Shown: positions 8,160 to 17,516 of the stretch, piece after piece | Layout: each line of letters begins with the position of its first letter | Numbering within the stretch: position 1 is the stretch's first letter | Assembly: GCF_900111895.1 (NCBI RefSeq) | Contig: NZ_FOKB01000009.1 | Span: 62,001-126,000, forward strand | Source of the DNA: Pseudomonas simiae | GTDB taxonomy: Bacteria; Pseudomonadota; Gammaproteobacteria; Pseudomonadales; Pseudomonadaceae | Length of the DNA: 64,000 bases | Reading direction: 5' to 3' | Position numbers and translations under genes: made by a program | Notes under the pieces: generated by a model | What the model saw: the letters and a program-made list of their open reading frames with translations, nothing else | The model's database searches: none | What the model was told of the DNA's origin: nothing

Positions 8160-9767
8160 ATGACCGACCAGACTACCCGCCTGCCGATCCGCCGCGCCTT
8201 GATCAGTGTCTCCGACAAGACCGGGATCCTCGAATTTGCCCGGGAGCTGGAAGCCCTGGGCGTGGAAATCCTCTCCACGGGCGGGACCTTCAAACTGCTG
8301 CAGGACAACGGCGTGGCCGCAGTGGAAGTGGCGGACTACACCGGTTTCGCAGAGATGATGGACGGTCGGGTCAAGACCCTGCACCCGAAAATCCACGGCG
8401 GCATCCTCGGCCGTCGCGGCACCGACGACGCGATCATGGCCGAGCACGGCATCAAGCCGATCGACCTGGTAGCCGTTAACCTCTACCCGTTCGAAGCCAC
8501 CATCAACAAGCCAGGCTGCGACCTGCCGACCGCCATCGAAAACATCGATATCGGCGGCCCGACCATGGTGCGCTCGGCTGCCAAGAACCACAAAGACGTG
8601 GCCATCGTGGTCAACGCCAGCGACTACGCCAATGTGCTTGAAAGCCTGAAAGCCGGCGGCCTGACCTACGCCCAGCGTTTCGACCTGATGCTCAAGGCGT
8701 TCGAACACACTGCCGCCTACGACGGCATGATCGCCAACTACATGGGCACCGTTGACCAAACCGCTGAAACCCTGTCGACGTCCGGCCGCAGCCAGTTCCC
8801 ACGCACCTTCAACAGCCAGTTCATCAAGGCCCAGGAAATGCGCTACGGCGAGAACCCGCATCAGAGTGCGGCGTTCTACGTGGAAGCCAAGCCAGCCGAA
8901 GTGGGCATCGCCACCGCGACCCAGTTGCAAGGCAAGGAGCTGTCCTACAACAACGTGGCTGACACCGACGCCGCACTGGAATGCGTGAAGAGCTTCGTCA
9001 AGCCAGCCTGCGTGATCGTCAAGCATGCCAACCCATGCGGCGTGGCTGTAAGCCCGGACGCTGAAGGCGGTATCCGCCAGGCCTACGAGCTGGCCTACGC
9101 CACCGACACCGAATCGGCGTTTGGCGGCATCATTGCCTTCAACCGTGAACTGGATGCCGAGACCGCCAAAGCGATCGTCGAGCGTCAGTTCGTTGAGGTG
9201 ATCATCGCCCCTTCCGTCAGCGAAGAAGCCCGCGCCATCGTGGCGGCCAAAGCCAACGTGCGCCTACTGGCCTGCGGCGAGTGGTCGGCTGAGCGTGCCG
9301 CTGCCTGGGACTACAAACGCGTCAACGGCGGCTTGCTGGTACAGAGCCGTGACATCGGCATGATCGGCAGCCAAGACCTGAAAGTCGTGACCCAGCGCGC
9401 CCCGACCGAGCAAGAGATCAACGACCTGATCTTCGCCTGGAAAGTCGCCAAGTACGTTAAATCCAACGCCATCGTCTACGCCAAGAATCGCCAGACCATC
9501 GGCGTCGGTGCCGGCCAGATGAGCCGCGTGAACTCGGCGCGTATCGCCGCGATCAAGGCCGAACACGCGGGTTTGCAAGTGGCGGGTTCGGTAATGGCTT
9601 CCGACGCATTCTTCCCGTTCCGTGACGGCCTGGACAACGCCGCAAAAGCCGGCGTCACCGCCGTGATCCAACCGGGTGGTTCGATGCGTGATGCTGAAGT
9701 CATCGCTGCCGCTGATGAAGCCGGCATCGCCATGGTCTTCACCGGCATGCGCCACTTCCGCCACTGA
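8160..9767 (+). CDS. purH: Bifunctional AICAR formyltransferase / IMP cyclohydrolase (PurH)
   Basis: A 535-residue enzyme catalysing the last two steps of IMP synthesis. The N-terminal IMP cyclohydrolase (MGS-like) domain starts RRALISVSDKTGILEFA and contains GGTFKLL and GRVKTLHPKIHGG. The C-terminal AICAR transformylase domain contains RYGENPHQSAAFY, KHANPCGVAV and FPFRDGLDNAAKAGVTAVIQ. Full length. The ATG at 8160 (MTDQTTRLPIRR) is the family start; the open frame extends upstream across the fis terminator but is not coding there. It is followed by a REP pair and then purD, the usual purH-purD order. Confidence 0.98.
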   Translation: MTDQTTRLPIRRALISVSDKTGILEFARELEALGVEILSTGGTFKLLQDNGVAAVEVADYTGFAEMMDGRVKTLHPKIHGGILGRRGTDDAIMAEHGIKPIDLVAVNLYPFEATINKPGCDLPTAIENIDIGGPTMVRSAAKNHKDVAIVVNASDYANVLESLKAGGLTYAQRFDLMLKAFEHTAAYDGMIANYMGTVDQTAETLSTSGRSQFPRTFNSQFIKAQEMRYGENPHQSAAFYVEAKPAEVGIATATQLQGKELSYNNVADTDAALECVKSFVKPACVIVKHANPCGVAVSPDAEGGIRQAYELAYATDTESAFGGIIAFNRELDAETAKAIVERQFVEVIIAPSVSEEARAIVAAKANVRLLACGEWSAERAAAWDYKRVNGGLLVQSRDIGMIGSQDLKVVTQRAPTEQEINDLIFAWKVAKYVKSNAIVYAKNRQTIGVGAGQMSRVNSARIAAIKAEHAGLQVAGSVMASDAFFPFRDGLDNAAKAGVTAVIQPGGSMRDAEVIAAADEAGIAMVFTGMRHFRH

Positions 9768-9797
9768 TTGATTAGATCGCCTGTGGGCACCGGCTTC

Positions 9798-9888
9798 ATG
9801 TGGGAGCTGGCTTGCCTGCGATAGCATCACCCGGGTCTGACTGCACGACCGAGGTGCCTGCATCGCCGGCAAGCCCAGCCCCCACAGA
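9798..9888. repeat. REP-type inverted pair, GGCTTGCCTGCGAT family
   Basis: ATGTGGGAGCTGGCTTGCCT and a diverged reverse complement (GCCGGCAAGCCCAGCCCCCA) bracket a short core in the purH-purD gap. The right copy is more degraded than the left. Confidence 0.65.
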
Positions 9889-9941
9889 AAAGCACCGTCC
9901 ACAGTGCTCTCCCTGATTCAGCGTCATCCGAGGTTTTTGAA

Positions 9942-11234
9942 ATGAATGTTTTGATCATTGGCAGCGGTGGCCGTGAACACGCCCTGGCCTGGAAAGTTGC
10001 CCAAGACCCGCGTGTCCAGAAAGTGTTCGTTGCACCCGGCAACGCCGGTACCGCCATTGAAGCCAAATGCGAGAACGTTGCTATCGACGTGCTGGCCCTT
10101 GAGCAACTGGCCGATTTTGCTGAAAAGAATGTATCCCTGACCATCGTCGGTCCGGAAGTGCCATTGGTTGCCGGCGTGGTAGACCTGTTCCGCAGCCGTG
10201 GCCTGGACTGCTTCGGCCCAACCGCGGGCGCTGCGCAGCTGGAAGGCTCCAAGGCGTTTACCAAGGATTTCCTGGCACGCCACAAGATCCCGACCGCCGA
10301 CTATCAGAATTTCACCGAGATCGAGCCGGCCTTGGCTTACCTGCGTGAAAAAGGTGCGCCGATCGTGATCAAGGCCGATGGCCTGGCCGCCGGCAAAGGC
10401 GTGATCGTCGCCATGACCCTGCAGGAAGCCGAAGACGCCGTGCGCGACATGCTTGCCGGCAACGCATTCGGTGACGCCGGTTCGCGCGTGGTGATCGAGG
10501 AATTCCTCGACGGCGAAGAAGCCAGCTTTATCGTGATGGTCGACGGCAAGAACGTCTTGCCGATGGCCACCAGCCAGGACCACAAACGCGTCGGCGACGG
10601 CGACACCGGCCCTAACACCGGTGGCATGGGTGCCTACTCCCCTGCCCCGGTGGTCACCGCCGATGTGCATCAGCGCGTCATGGACCTGGTGATCTGGCCA
10701 ACCGTGCGTGGCATGGCCGACGAAGGCAACGTGTACACCGGTTTCCTGTACGCCGGCCTGATGATCGACAAAGCCGGCAACCCGAAAGTCATCGAGTTCA
10801 ACTGCCGCTTCGGTGACCCTGAAACCCAACCGGTGATGCTGCGCCTGCAATCGAGCCTGGTGCTGCTGGTGGAAGCCGCCCTGGCCCAGGCCCTGGACAA
10901 GGTAGAAGCACAGTGGGATCCGCGTCCGAGCGTTGGCATTGTGCTGGCGGCCGGTGGCTACCCTGCCGATTACGCCAAGGGTGACGTGATTGAAGGTCTC
11001 GACGCGGCTGCTACGCTGGAAGGCAAAGTCTTCCATGCAGGCACTGCGCTCAAGGATGGCCAGGTCGTGACCGCCGGTGGCCGTGTGTTGTGCGCCACCG
11101 CCATGGGCGCCAGTGTCGACGCCGCGCAGCAACAGGCTTATCAGTTGGCTGCGAAGATCGACTGGAAAGGCTGCTTCTATCGCAAGGACATTGGCTATCG
11201 CGCCATTGCTCGGGAGCGTGGCGAGAGCCAGTAA
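9942..11234 (+). CDS. purD: Phosphoribosylamine-glycine ligase (PurD)
   Basis: A 430-residue ATP-grasp ligase that joins phosphoribosylamine and glycine to give GAR in purine synthesis. The N-terminus MNVLIIGSGGREHALAWK is diagnostic. Also present are TIVGPEVPLVAG, FGPTAGAAQLEGSKAFTKDFL, the ATP loop KADGLAAGKGV, GGMGAYSPAP and the metal site EFNCRFGDPETQ. Full length. It sits between purH and retS as in P. aeruginosa. A GC-rich hairpin lies about 20 bases downstream. Confidence 0.98.
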   Translation: MNVLIIGSGGREHALAWKVAQDPRVQKVFVAPGNAGTAIEAKCENVAIDVLALEQLADFAEKNVSLTIVGPEVPLVAGVVDLFRSRGLDCFGPTAGAAQLEGSKAFTKDFLARHKIPTADYQNFTEIEPALAYLREKGAPIVIKADGLAAGKGVIVAMTLQEAEDAVRDMLAGNAFGDAGSRVVIEEFLDGEEASFIVMVDGKNVLPMATSQDHKRVGDGDTGPNTGGMGAYSPAPVVTADVHQRVMDLVIWPTVRGMADEGNVYTGFLYAGLMIDKAGNPKVIEFNCRFGDPETQPVMLRLQSSLVLLVEAALAQALDKVEAQWDPRPSVGIVLAAGGYPADYAKGDVIEGLDAAATLEGKVFHAGTALKDGQVVTAGGRVLCATAMGASVDAAQQQAYQLAAKIDWKGCFYRKDIGYRAIARERGESQ

Positions 11235-11253
11235 GCAGCTATCCGTTCGGCTA

Positions 11254-11276
11254 GGCAAGGGCCTCTGGCCCTTGCC
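11254..11276 (+). terminator. GC-rich hairpin between purD and retS
   Basis: GGCAAGGGCC and GGCCCTTGCC form a perfect 10-base stem with a TCT loop. No T run follows, so it may be a weak terminator or an mRNA-stabilising hairpin. Confidence 0.5.
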
Positions 11277-11334
11277 GTATGCAGGTCTACCCGCGCATAG
11301 TTAACTGTGCATCAACCTACGAAGGGATTTCGCC

Positions 11335-14106
11335 GTGCGCTGGCTCAGGATCGCCATAGGTTTCACTGTCAGCCTGCTGACACTGCTCTGCTTGTTCCCG
11401 GCCCAGGCCGCCGCGCAAGGCAGTGGCTGGGCAGTATTGCTTGACGAACAGGCCGACCTGCAACTGAGCGACATCCGTTCCTCGCGCTACACCAATCAAT
11501 TCAGCCCCACCGAACTGGACCGCATTACCGCCGCGGAACCGGACGGTGCGTTGTGGGTGCGTTTCAAACTGCAACCCGGCAAGCACGAACAAGTGCTGCG
11601 GGTCTTTGCCCCGGACCTGTCCCACCTGAGCCTCTATGTACTGGACGGCGACACCCTGGTGGAACAACAGAGCACCGGCACACGTCAGCCCCAGGCCGAG
11701 CGTCCGTTGCCCAGCAGCGACTTCATGCTGCCCATGCCCCAGAGCCAGAAGCCTTTAGAGGTCTACCTGCGCCTGGTCTCGGAACACGAACTGCGCCCCT
11801 ATATCACCCTGGAACCGGCCGTGCTCGCCGCCGCCGACCAGACCCAGACGCTGATCTACGGCCTGCTGTTCGGCTGTCTGCTGATGCTGATCCTGCACAA
11901 CCTCACCCGTTTCGCCTACCACCGCTCGCGCAGCAGCCTGTGGTTGGCCGCCTGCGAAATCCTGCTGATGCTCAGCCTCGCGCTGCTGCTGAACCTGATC
12001 GGCCCGTGGCTGCCGAACTGGCACGCGATCCAGACGCCGGGCGCCTACCTGGCGCTGCTGCTGACGGCGCCGTGCGGATTGATGTTTGCCTATCGGTTCT
12101 TCATGCCTTTGGGCCCACATCCGCTGAACAAGCTGTTGATGGCGGATATCCTGTTCATCGTGCTGTGCGGCCTGCTGCTGTTGTTCGTCAACACCCTGCC
12201 GCTGAACATCATCACCTATGCCCTGGTGGCTCTGGCCGGCTTGAGCATGCTGTTCGTCTCGGCTTATCACTGGCAGAAAGGCTACCGTCCGGCGCGCCTG
12301 TTCGTGGCGGCGATGGTGGTGTTCAACATCGGTACGTTGATCATCCTGCCGGCGCTGCTGGGCCTGACGATGGTCTCGCCCCAGGGCCTGATCGTCACGC
12401 TGCTGGCGTTTATCTGCCTCAGTGGTCTGTTGATGAGCCTGGCGCTGGGCGAACGCCAGCGCGCAATTGTCGAAGCGCGCTTCAGCCTCAGCCGCGACCT
12501 GGCGGCAAGCAATGCCGAGATTGCCGCCAAGGCCGAGTTCCTGGCCAAGATCAGCCACGAAATCCGCACCCCCATGAACGGCGTGCTGGGTATGACCGAG
12601 CTGCTGCTGGGCACGCCCCTCTCGGTGAAACAGCGTGACTACGTGCAGACCATCCACAGCGCCGGCAATGAACTGCTCACGCTGATCAACGAAATCCTCG
12701 ATATCTCCAAGCTGGAATCCGGCCAGATCGAATTGGATGACGTGCAGTTCGACCTCAATGCACTGATCGAAGACTGCCTGAGTATCTTCCGCGCCAAGGC
12801 TGAACAACAGAACGTCGAGCTGATCAGTTTTATCCAGCCCCAGGTGCCTCGCGTGATCAGTGGCGACCCGACGCGCCTGCGCCAGGCCATGTTGAGCCTG
12901 CTGGAAAACGCCCTGCAAAAGACCGACGAAGGTGAAGTGCTGATCGTCGTCGCGCTGGACGACCGCAGCACCAAGCCGCGCCTGCGCATCGCCGTGCAGG
13001 ACAGCGGTTTGCCGATGGAAGCCGCCGAGCGTGACGCTCTGCTGCACAGCGAACTGCACAGCAAGAACTTCTTCTCCGCCACCCGACTGAACGGCCACCT
13101 GGGCCTGGTCATCGCCCGCCAATTGATCCTATTGATGAACGGCGAATTCGGCATCAAGAGCGGCAGCCACCAGGGCAGCACCTTGTGGCTGACCTTGCCG
13201 CTGGACCCGGAACGCCTGGAACACCCCACCTCCGACCTCGACGGCCCACTCAAGGGCGCACGGGTGCTGGTGGTGGACGACAACGACACCTGTCGCAAAG
13301 TATTGGTGCAGCAATGCTCGGCCTGGGGCCTCAACGTCAGCGCCGTGCCTTCGGGCAAGGAAGCCCTGGCGTTGCTGCGCACCAAGGCGCACCTGCGCGA
13401 TTACTTCGACGTGGTGCTGCTGGACCAGAACATGCCCGGCATGACCGGCATGCAACTGGCGGCGAAAATCAAGGAAGACCCAAGCCTGAACCACGACATC
13501 CTGCTGATCATGCTCACCGGCATCAGTAATGCGCCGAGCAAGATCATCGCGCGCAATTGCGGGATCAAGCGCATCCTCGCCAAGCCCGTGGCCGGCTATA
13601 CGCTCAAGACCACCCTGGCCGACGAACTGACCCAGCGCAGCAAGGGTAACGTCCCACCACGCCCCGTCCTCAACACGCCGGCGGCGATCACCGTGCCAAC
13701 GGATTTCCGCATCCTGGTGGCAGAAGACAACAGCATCTCCACCAAGGTGATCCGTGGCATGCTCGGCAAGCTCAACCTCAACCCGGACACCGCCAGCAAT
13801 GGTGAAGAAGCCCTGGAGGCGATGAAGGCCCAGCGCTATGACCTGGTGTTGATGGATTGCGAAATGCCGATCCTCGATGGTTTCTCGGCCACCCAGCAAT
13901 TGCGCGCGTGGGAAGTCAGCCACCAGCGCGTTCGTACGCCGGTGGTGGCGCTGACGGCGCACATTCTGTCCGAGCACAAGGAGCGCGCACGCCAGGCCGG
14001 GATGGACGGGCACATGGCCAAGCCCGTTGAGTTGTCACAGTTGCGTGAGCTGGTGGAGTTCTGGGTGGCGCAGCGGCAACAGCGACCAGAGCACGCCCCC
14101 TCCTGA
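11335..14106 (+). CDS. retS: Hybrid sensor histidine kinase RetS
   Basis: A 923-residue membrane sensor that, in Pseudomonas, restrains the GacS/GacA-Rsm pathway by forming heterodimers with GacS, shifting cells between motile/acute and biofilm/secretion lifestyles. Order: signal peptide (about 1-28), periplasmic 7TMR-DISMED2 domain (about 35-155), seven membrane helices (about 170-365), HisKA with H408 in KISHEIRTPMNG, a HATPase domain (LLENALQK, VQDSG), receiver 1 (LVVDDND, phospho-acceptor D697) and receiver 2 (LVAEDN, D841). The double receiver without an Hpt domain is the RetS signature, and the position after purD matches PA4856. The ATG or GTG choice at the N-terminus is not fully certain: the frame opens at GTG 11335. 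All phosphorelay residues look intact. Confidence 0.93.
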   Translation: MRWLRIAIGFTVSLLTLLCLFPAQAAAQGSGWAVLLDEQADLQLSDIRSSRYTNQFSPTELDRITAAEPDGALWVRFKLQPGKHEQVLRVFAPDLSHLSLYVLDGDTLVEQQSTGTRQPQAERPLPSSDFMLPMPQSQKPLEVYLRLVSEHELRPYITLEPAVLAAADQTQTLIYGLLFGCLLMLILHNLTRFAYHRSRSSLWLAACEILLMLSLALLLNLIGPWLPNWHAIQTPGAYLALLLTAPCGLMFAYRFFMPLGPHPLNKLLMADILFIVLCGLLLLFVNTLPLNIITYALVALAGLSMLFVSAYHWQKGYRPARLFVAAMVVFNIGTLIILPALLGLTMVSPQGLIVTLLAFICLSGLLMSLALGERQRAIVEARFSLSRDLAASNAEIAAKAEFLAKISHEIRTPMNGVLGMTELLLGTPLSVKQRDYVQTIHSAGNELLTLINEILDISKLESGQIELDDVQFDLNALIEDCLSIFRAKAEQQNVELISFIQPQVPRVISGDPTRLRQAMLSLLENALQKTDEGEVLIVVALDDRSTKPRLRIAVQDSGLPMEAAERDALLHSELHSKNFFSATRLNGHLGLVIARQLILLMNGEFGIKSGSHQGSTLWLTLPLDPERLEHPTSDLDGPLKGARVLVVDDNDTCRKVLVQQCSAWGLNVSAVPSGKEALALLRTKAHLRDYFDVVLLDQNMPGMTGMQLAAKIKEDPSLNHDILLIMLTGISNAPSKIIARNCGIKRILAKPVAGYTLKTTLADELTQRSKGNVPPRPVLNTPAAITVPTDFRILVAEDNSISTKVIRGMLGKLNLNPDTASNGEEALEAMKAQRYDLVLMDCEMPILDGFSATQQLRAWEVSHQRVRTPVVALTAHILSEHKERARQAGMDGHMAKPVELSQLRELVEFWVAQRQQRPEHAPS

Positions 14107-14122
14107 CGTGTAATGCAGACCC

Positions 14123-14217
14123 CATGTGGGAGCGGGCTTGCTCGCGAATACGGTGTGTCAGTCAATGCATCCTTAACTGATCCATCGCATTCGCGAGCAA
14201 GCCCACTCCCACATTTG
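14123..14217. repeat. REP-type inverted pair, GGAGCGGGCTTGCTCGCGAA family
   Basis: CATGTGGGAGCGGGCTTGCT and the reverse complement ending CCCACTCCCACATT flank a unique core, between retS and the marC-family gene. The right copy has one mismatch (CCCACTCCC). Confidence 0.85.
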
Positions 14218-14269
14218 GTCTCTGCCGCCTGATAGACTCTCAACACTTCCTCCGCCGCGAGCCGCCCCC

Positions 14270-14866
14270 ATGCTCCACGTGTTATTCAGCGTCTACCTGA
14301 AAATGCTGGTGCTCTACAGCCCGTTCTTCGTGCTGTCCTGCTTTATCAGCCTCACCCGTGGCTACTCCAGCAAAGAGCGGCGGCGCCTGGCGTGGAAGGT
14401 GGCGTTGGCAACCCTGGTATCGAGCGTGTTGCTCTACCTGTTCGGCCGCGTCATTTTCAGCGTGTTCGGCATCACCGTCGACGCGTTCCGCATCGGTGCC
14501 GGCAGTGTGCTGTTCATTTCCGCCTTGGGCATGGCCCAGGGCAAGTCCGCAGTGCAGACCGACAACGTACAGCAGGACGTGACCATCGTACCGCTGACCA
14601 TTCCCCTCACCGTCGGCCCCGGCACCATCGGTGCGTTGCTGGTGATGGGCGTGAGCCAGCCGCATTGGGATGACAAAATCACCGCCATCCTCAGCATCGC
14701 ACTGGCCAGCCTCACGGTGGGCGTGGTGCTGTACCTGTCCAACCGGATCGAACGCATCTTGGGCGACCAGGGCTTGCAGATTGTCAGTCGGTTGATGGGG
14801 TTGTTCGTGTGTGCCCTGGCCGCGCAAATCATCTTCACCGGTGTGCGCGGTTACCTGGTGCCTTAA
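14270..14866 (+). CDS. MarC-family integral membrane protein
   Basis: A 198-residue protein with about six hydrophobic segments, matching the MarC/UPF0056 family. The family motif TIPLTVGPGTIGALLVMG is present (about 105-122), along with GLFVCALAAQIIFTGVRG at the end. The function of MarC proteins is unknown; an early link to multiple antibiotic resistance was not upheld. The ATG at 14270 begins directly with the first membrane helix. Its 3' end overlaps by four bases the 3' end of the convergent gene at 14863. Confidence 0.9.
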   Translation: MLHVLFSVYLKMLVLYSPFFVLSCFISLTRGYSSKERRRLAWKVALATLVSSVLLYLFGRVIFSVFGITVDAFRIGAGSVLFISALGMAQGKSAVQTDNVQQDVTIVPLTIPLTVGPGTIGALLVMGVSQPHWDDKITAILSIALASLTVGVVLYLSNRIERILGDQGLQIVSRLMGLFVCALAAQIIFTGVRGYLVP

Positions 14867-15642
14867 ATCCGGTACTTGGCGATCGCCAATTGCACCTTGT
14901 CACCCGCACTCTCGCGCATCAGTTGGATCGTCTTTTCGTTGACTACCGAGGTGTTCAGCACCAGGCACGTCTGCCCGCTGAAGGCCTCGAATGAGGAACT
15001 GTCCCATTCCAGAAATGGCAACCCTACCTGCTTGCTCACTCCCTGGGTGCTGTAGGTCACCAGCACCATCATCAGTTCCCCCTCTGTTTGCGCACAGGAC
15101 GCCAGGCCGAAGTCGCCGCCCTGGTGTACGGCACTGTTGCGTTTGAACAGCTCGAAAGTCCCAGGTGTCTGCTTCAACGCCTCCACTGCATCGGCCGCCA
15201 GTTTCGGCAATACGCTGAGCAAGTGCGCAGACAACGATGTCGACGCCAGCAGGGCCGCGATGATATTCAGCGCCGCCGATTGCACGGTCAGGCCCTTGCC
15301 GGAACGTGAAATCCGTTCGAAGCGGCTGCGCACCGGCAACCACCCCAGGCTGACCATCACCCTGATGAATTCGTCGTACCAACGTTCGGTGCCGCGTGGG
15401 ACTTTCAACACATCGCTGACATAGCTGCTGGCCAGCAAATAGCTCTTACGCACGTATTCTCGATTTAAACCGGACAAGCCTTCGGCAAACGAGATGACGC
15501 TGTTGTTGACCACCGCGGCGTTGAAGTCGTCCTCGATGTCCAGCGGCAAGGCCGCGCGCTTGCCTGACGCTCCCGGTAGTGTGTAGGCGGCAATCAACTT
15601 GCGCCTTTTTGTACTGCTGATCCTTCTGTGATGTCGCTCCAT
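14863..15642 (-). CDS. Uncharacterised 259-residue protein
   Basis: I do not recognise a characterised family. The basic N-terminus (MERHHRRISSTKRRKLI) is followed by LDIEDDFNAAVVNNSVISFAEGL. A helical middle contains a mildly hydrophobic stretch (AALNIIAALLASTSLSAHLL), and the C-terminal half is beta-rich (GELMMVLVTYSTQG, TCLVLNTSVVNEKT). There is no signal peptide. I place the start at ATG 15642 because GTGGAGAA precedes it; an upstream GTG at 15684 would add 14 residues. It is a single gene, convergent with the marC-family gene. I have a weak recollection of similar orphan proteins in other Pseudomonas accessory regions, but no function. Confidence 0.75.
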   Translation of the reverse strand: MERHHRRISSTKRRKLIAAYTLPGASGKRAALPLDIEDDFNAAVVNNSVISFAEGLSGLNREYVRKSYLLASSYVSDVLKVPRGTERWYDEFIRVMVSLGWLPVRSRFERISRSGKGLTVQSAALNIIAALLASTSLSAHLLSVLPKLAADAVEALKQTPGTFELFKRNSAVHQGGDFGLASCAQTEGELMMVLVTYSTQGVSKQVGLPFLEWDSSSFEAFSGQTCLVLNTSVVNEKTIQLMRESAGDKVQLAIAKYRI

Positions 15643-15807
15643 TTTAGTTCTCCACAAGCACCCCGACTCGGGGCTTATGTCCACCCTAGTTCACTGACTG
15701 AAGCGTTTTCCAGACGACAAACATTCCTTGGCGCAGCGCATCAAACCGTACAGCCCAGCAATAACGCGGCGCGCCTGGCGGGCTTCCGGATTTCGCCGTA
15801 GAAAGAA

Positions 15808-15857
15808 GAAAAAGCCCCGGACAACGCCAGGAAAATCCCTGGGTCATTCGGAGCTTT
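15808..15857 (-). terminator. Probable terminator of the cobG-H-I-J operon
   Basis: On the minus strand AAAGCTCCG pairs with CGGGGCTTT (one bulge or mismatch) around an inner CCAGG/CCTGG stem, ending in TTTTTCTT. It lies just beyond the cobJ stop. Confidence 0.5.
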
Positions 15858-15878
15858 CAGGCACCTGAGGGGCGGTTT

Positions 15879-17516
15879 TCAGGAGGCCGGTTTCTCGCCG
15901 TACCAGCGCGGCGTGTACACCCACTCACCGCCACCGGCACGCGGGAAGGTGACGGTGGTGGACGAGCCGATCAGCACCATGGTGCGCATGTCCACCTGAT
16001 CCGGCGTCAATTGCCCCAGCGTGGTGACACGCAGCGTCTGACCCGGCCGACCGATATCACGGCCCAGCACCACCGGCGTTTCAGGCGTGCGATGCCGCGC
16101 GACGATTTCCAGGGCACGCCCCAGCTGCCACGGCCGCGAGCGCGAGATCGGGTTGTAGAACGCCAGCGCCAGGTCGGCCTGGGAGGCAAGGTCCAGGCGT
16201 TTTTCAATGATCGACCAAGGCTTGAGGTTGTCCGACAGCGACATCACGCAAAAGTCATGGCCCAACGGTGCACCGGCCTGAGCGGCGGTGGCGAGCGACG
16301 CTGAGACCCCTGGAAGGATTTGCAGGTCGACCTGATGCCAGGTCGGGTCGCTGGATTCGTGCAGGGCTTCGATCACGGCAGCGGCCATGGCGAACACGCC
16401 CGGGTCGCCGGACGACACTACGACGACCGAGCGACCTTGGGCCGCCAGCTCGAAGGCATGGCGGGCACGCTGCATTTCTTCGCGGTTATCGGTGCAATGC
16501 TGCACCTGGTCGTCTCGGAACGGGCCGGCCATGCGCACGTAGGTTTCGTAGCCGAGCACATCGGTGCAGCGCGCCAGTTCGGTTTTTACCGCAGGCACCA
16601 TCAACTCGGCAGCGCCAGGTCCCAGGCCGATCACGGCAAGGCGGCCACGCACGCGACCGACTTGCGACAGGTCCAGGGGGAGTTCGGCAACATTGATGAC
16701 GATATCCGCGTCCTGGGCCACGCTGGCAAAACGCAGCGGTACACCCAATTCCAACGCTGCTTCATGCAATGTGGCTTCGGCCATCTGCGTATCACTGGCC
16801 AGCAGGCACGCGAGGGATTGCAGAGCGATGCCCGCCTCATGCAACGCCGCGCGCACCCGTTCAGCCAGTTGCGCGCCTGGCTTGCAGCTCACGCTGACGT
16901 TCTTCGGGTAGATCAACAATTCATGGGCGGTAGGCGTGCGCTCGGCACTGCCCACATGAATCGCCAGGCGTGCCTGTTGATCCTGGGGCAGATTGGCCTG
17001 GTCCAGCCACGGCGCAGCGCCTTCGATGCGTACGCTTTCGCCGGCCAGCAAGTCAGAGACGAAACGCTTGCCCAGTTCCAGATCGGCCAGCTCATAACCC
17101 GCAGGCGGCTTGAGCAGGCAGGTGCCGAAGCGCAGCTCGCCACTGGTGGTGATCGCAGCAGCCACGTTCAACGCAGCGGCGATTTCGCGAGCCATCACGT
17201 TCACACCGCCAAGGCCGCCAAGCAACGGCACCACGGCGCTACCGTCTTCGGCGACGGCCAGCACGGCGGGCTCTTCGCCTTTTTCCAGCAGCAGCGGCGC
17301 CAAGGTACGAATAACGATACCCGCGGCGCACAGCGCGATCAGCGGTGTGCCTTGCTGATACAACTGACGCAGGGTCGCGCCGAATTCACCGTAGACCTGG
17401 TCCGCCCCGTCGACCCGTCCGGCCAGGCCGTGGACCGTCGCGTCGGGGTACACACATTGGATCTTGCGTGCCATGGCCAGGCTGCCCTGACCCAAAATAA
17501 CAATCGCCGGGCTCAT
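15879..17516 (-). CDS. cobJ: CbiG-CobJ fusion: precorrin-3B C17-methyltransferase with CbiG/CobE domain
   Basis: A 545-residue two-part protein. The N-terminal half is CbiG-like (ALCAAGIVIRTLAPLL, then LGGLGGVNVMAREIA, and a CbiG_C/CobE region with LACLLASDTQMAE). The C-terminal half (from about residue 292) is a tetrapyrrole methylase: LAVIGLGPGAAELM, YETYVRM, SSGDPGVFAMA, FYNPISRSRP. The methylase part adds the C17 methyl and contracts the ring of precorrin-3B. CbiG opens the delta-lactone in the anaerobic route, and CobE, its relative in aerobic producers, is less defined. I chose the ATG at 17516, which overlaps the cobI stop (ATGA). The CobJ-CbiG fusion is known in Pseudomonas. Last gene of the minus-strand cob operon. 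Confidence 0.92.
   Translation of the reverse strand: MSPAIVILGQGSLAMARKIQCVYPDATVHGLAGRVDGADQVYGEFGATLRQLYQQGTPLIALCAAGIVIRTLAPLLLEKGEEPAVLAVAEDGSAVVPLLGGLGGVNVMAREIAAALNVAAAITTSGELRFGTCLLKPPAGYELADLELGKRFVSDLLAGESVRIEGAAPWLDQANLPQDQQARLAIHVGSAERTPTAHELLIYPKNVSVSCKPGAQLAERVRAALHEAGIALQSLACLLASDTQMAEATLHEAALELGVPLRFASVAQDADIVINVAELPLDLSQVGRVRGRLAVIGLGPGAAELMVPAVKTELARCTDVLGYETYVRMAGPFRDDQVQHCTDNREEMQRARHAFELAAQGRSVVVVSSGDPGVFAMAAAVIEALHESSDPTWHQVDLQILPGVSASLATAAQAGAPLGHDFCVMSLSDNLKPWSIIEKRLDLASQADLALAFYNPISRSRPWQLGRALEIVARHRTPETPVVLGRDIGRPGQTLRVTTLGQLTPDQVDMRTMVLIGSSTTVTFPRAGGGEWVYTPRWYGEKPAS

Noticed and set aside
11755..13122. 455-codon minus-strand open frame over retS
   Set aside because: A Gln/His/Asp-rich shadow translation opposite the kinase domain.
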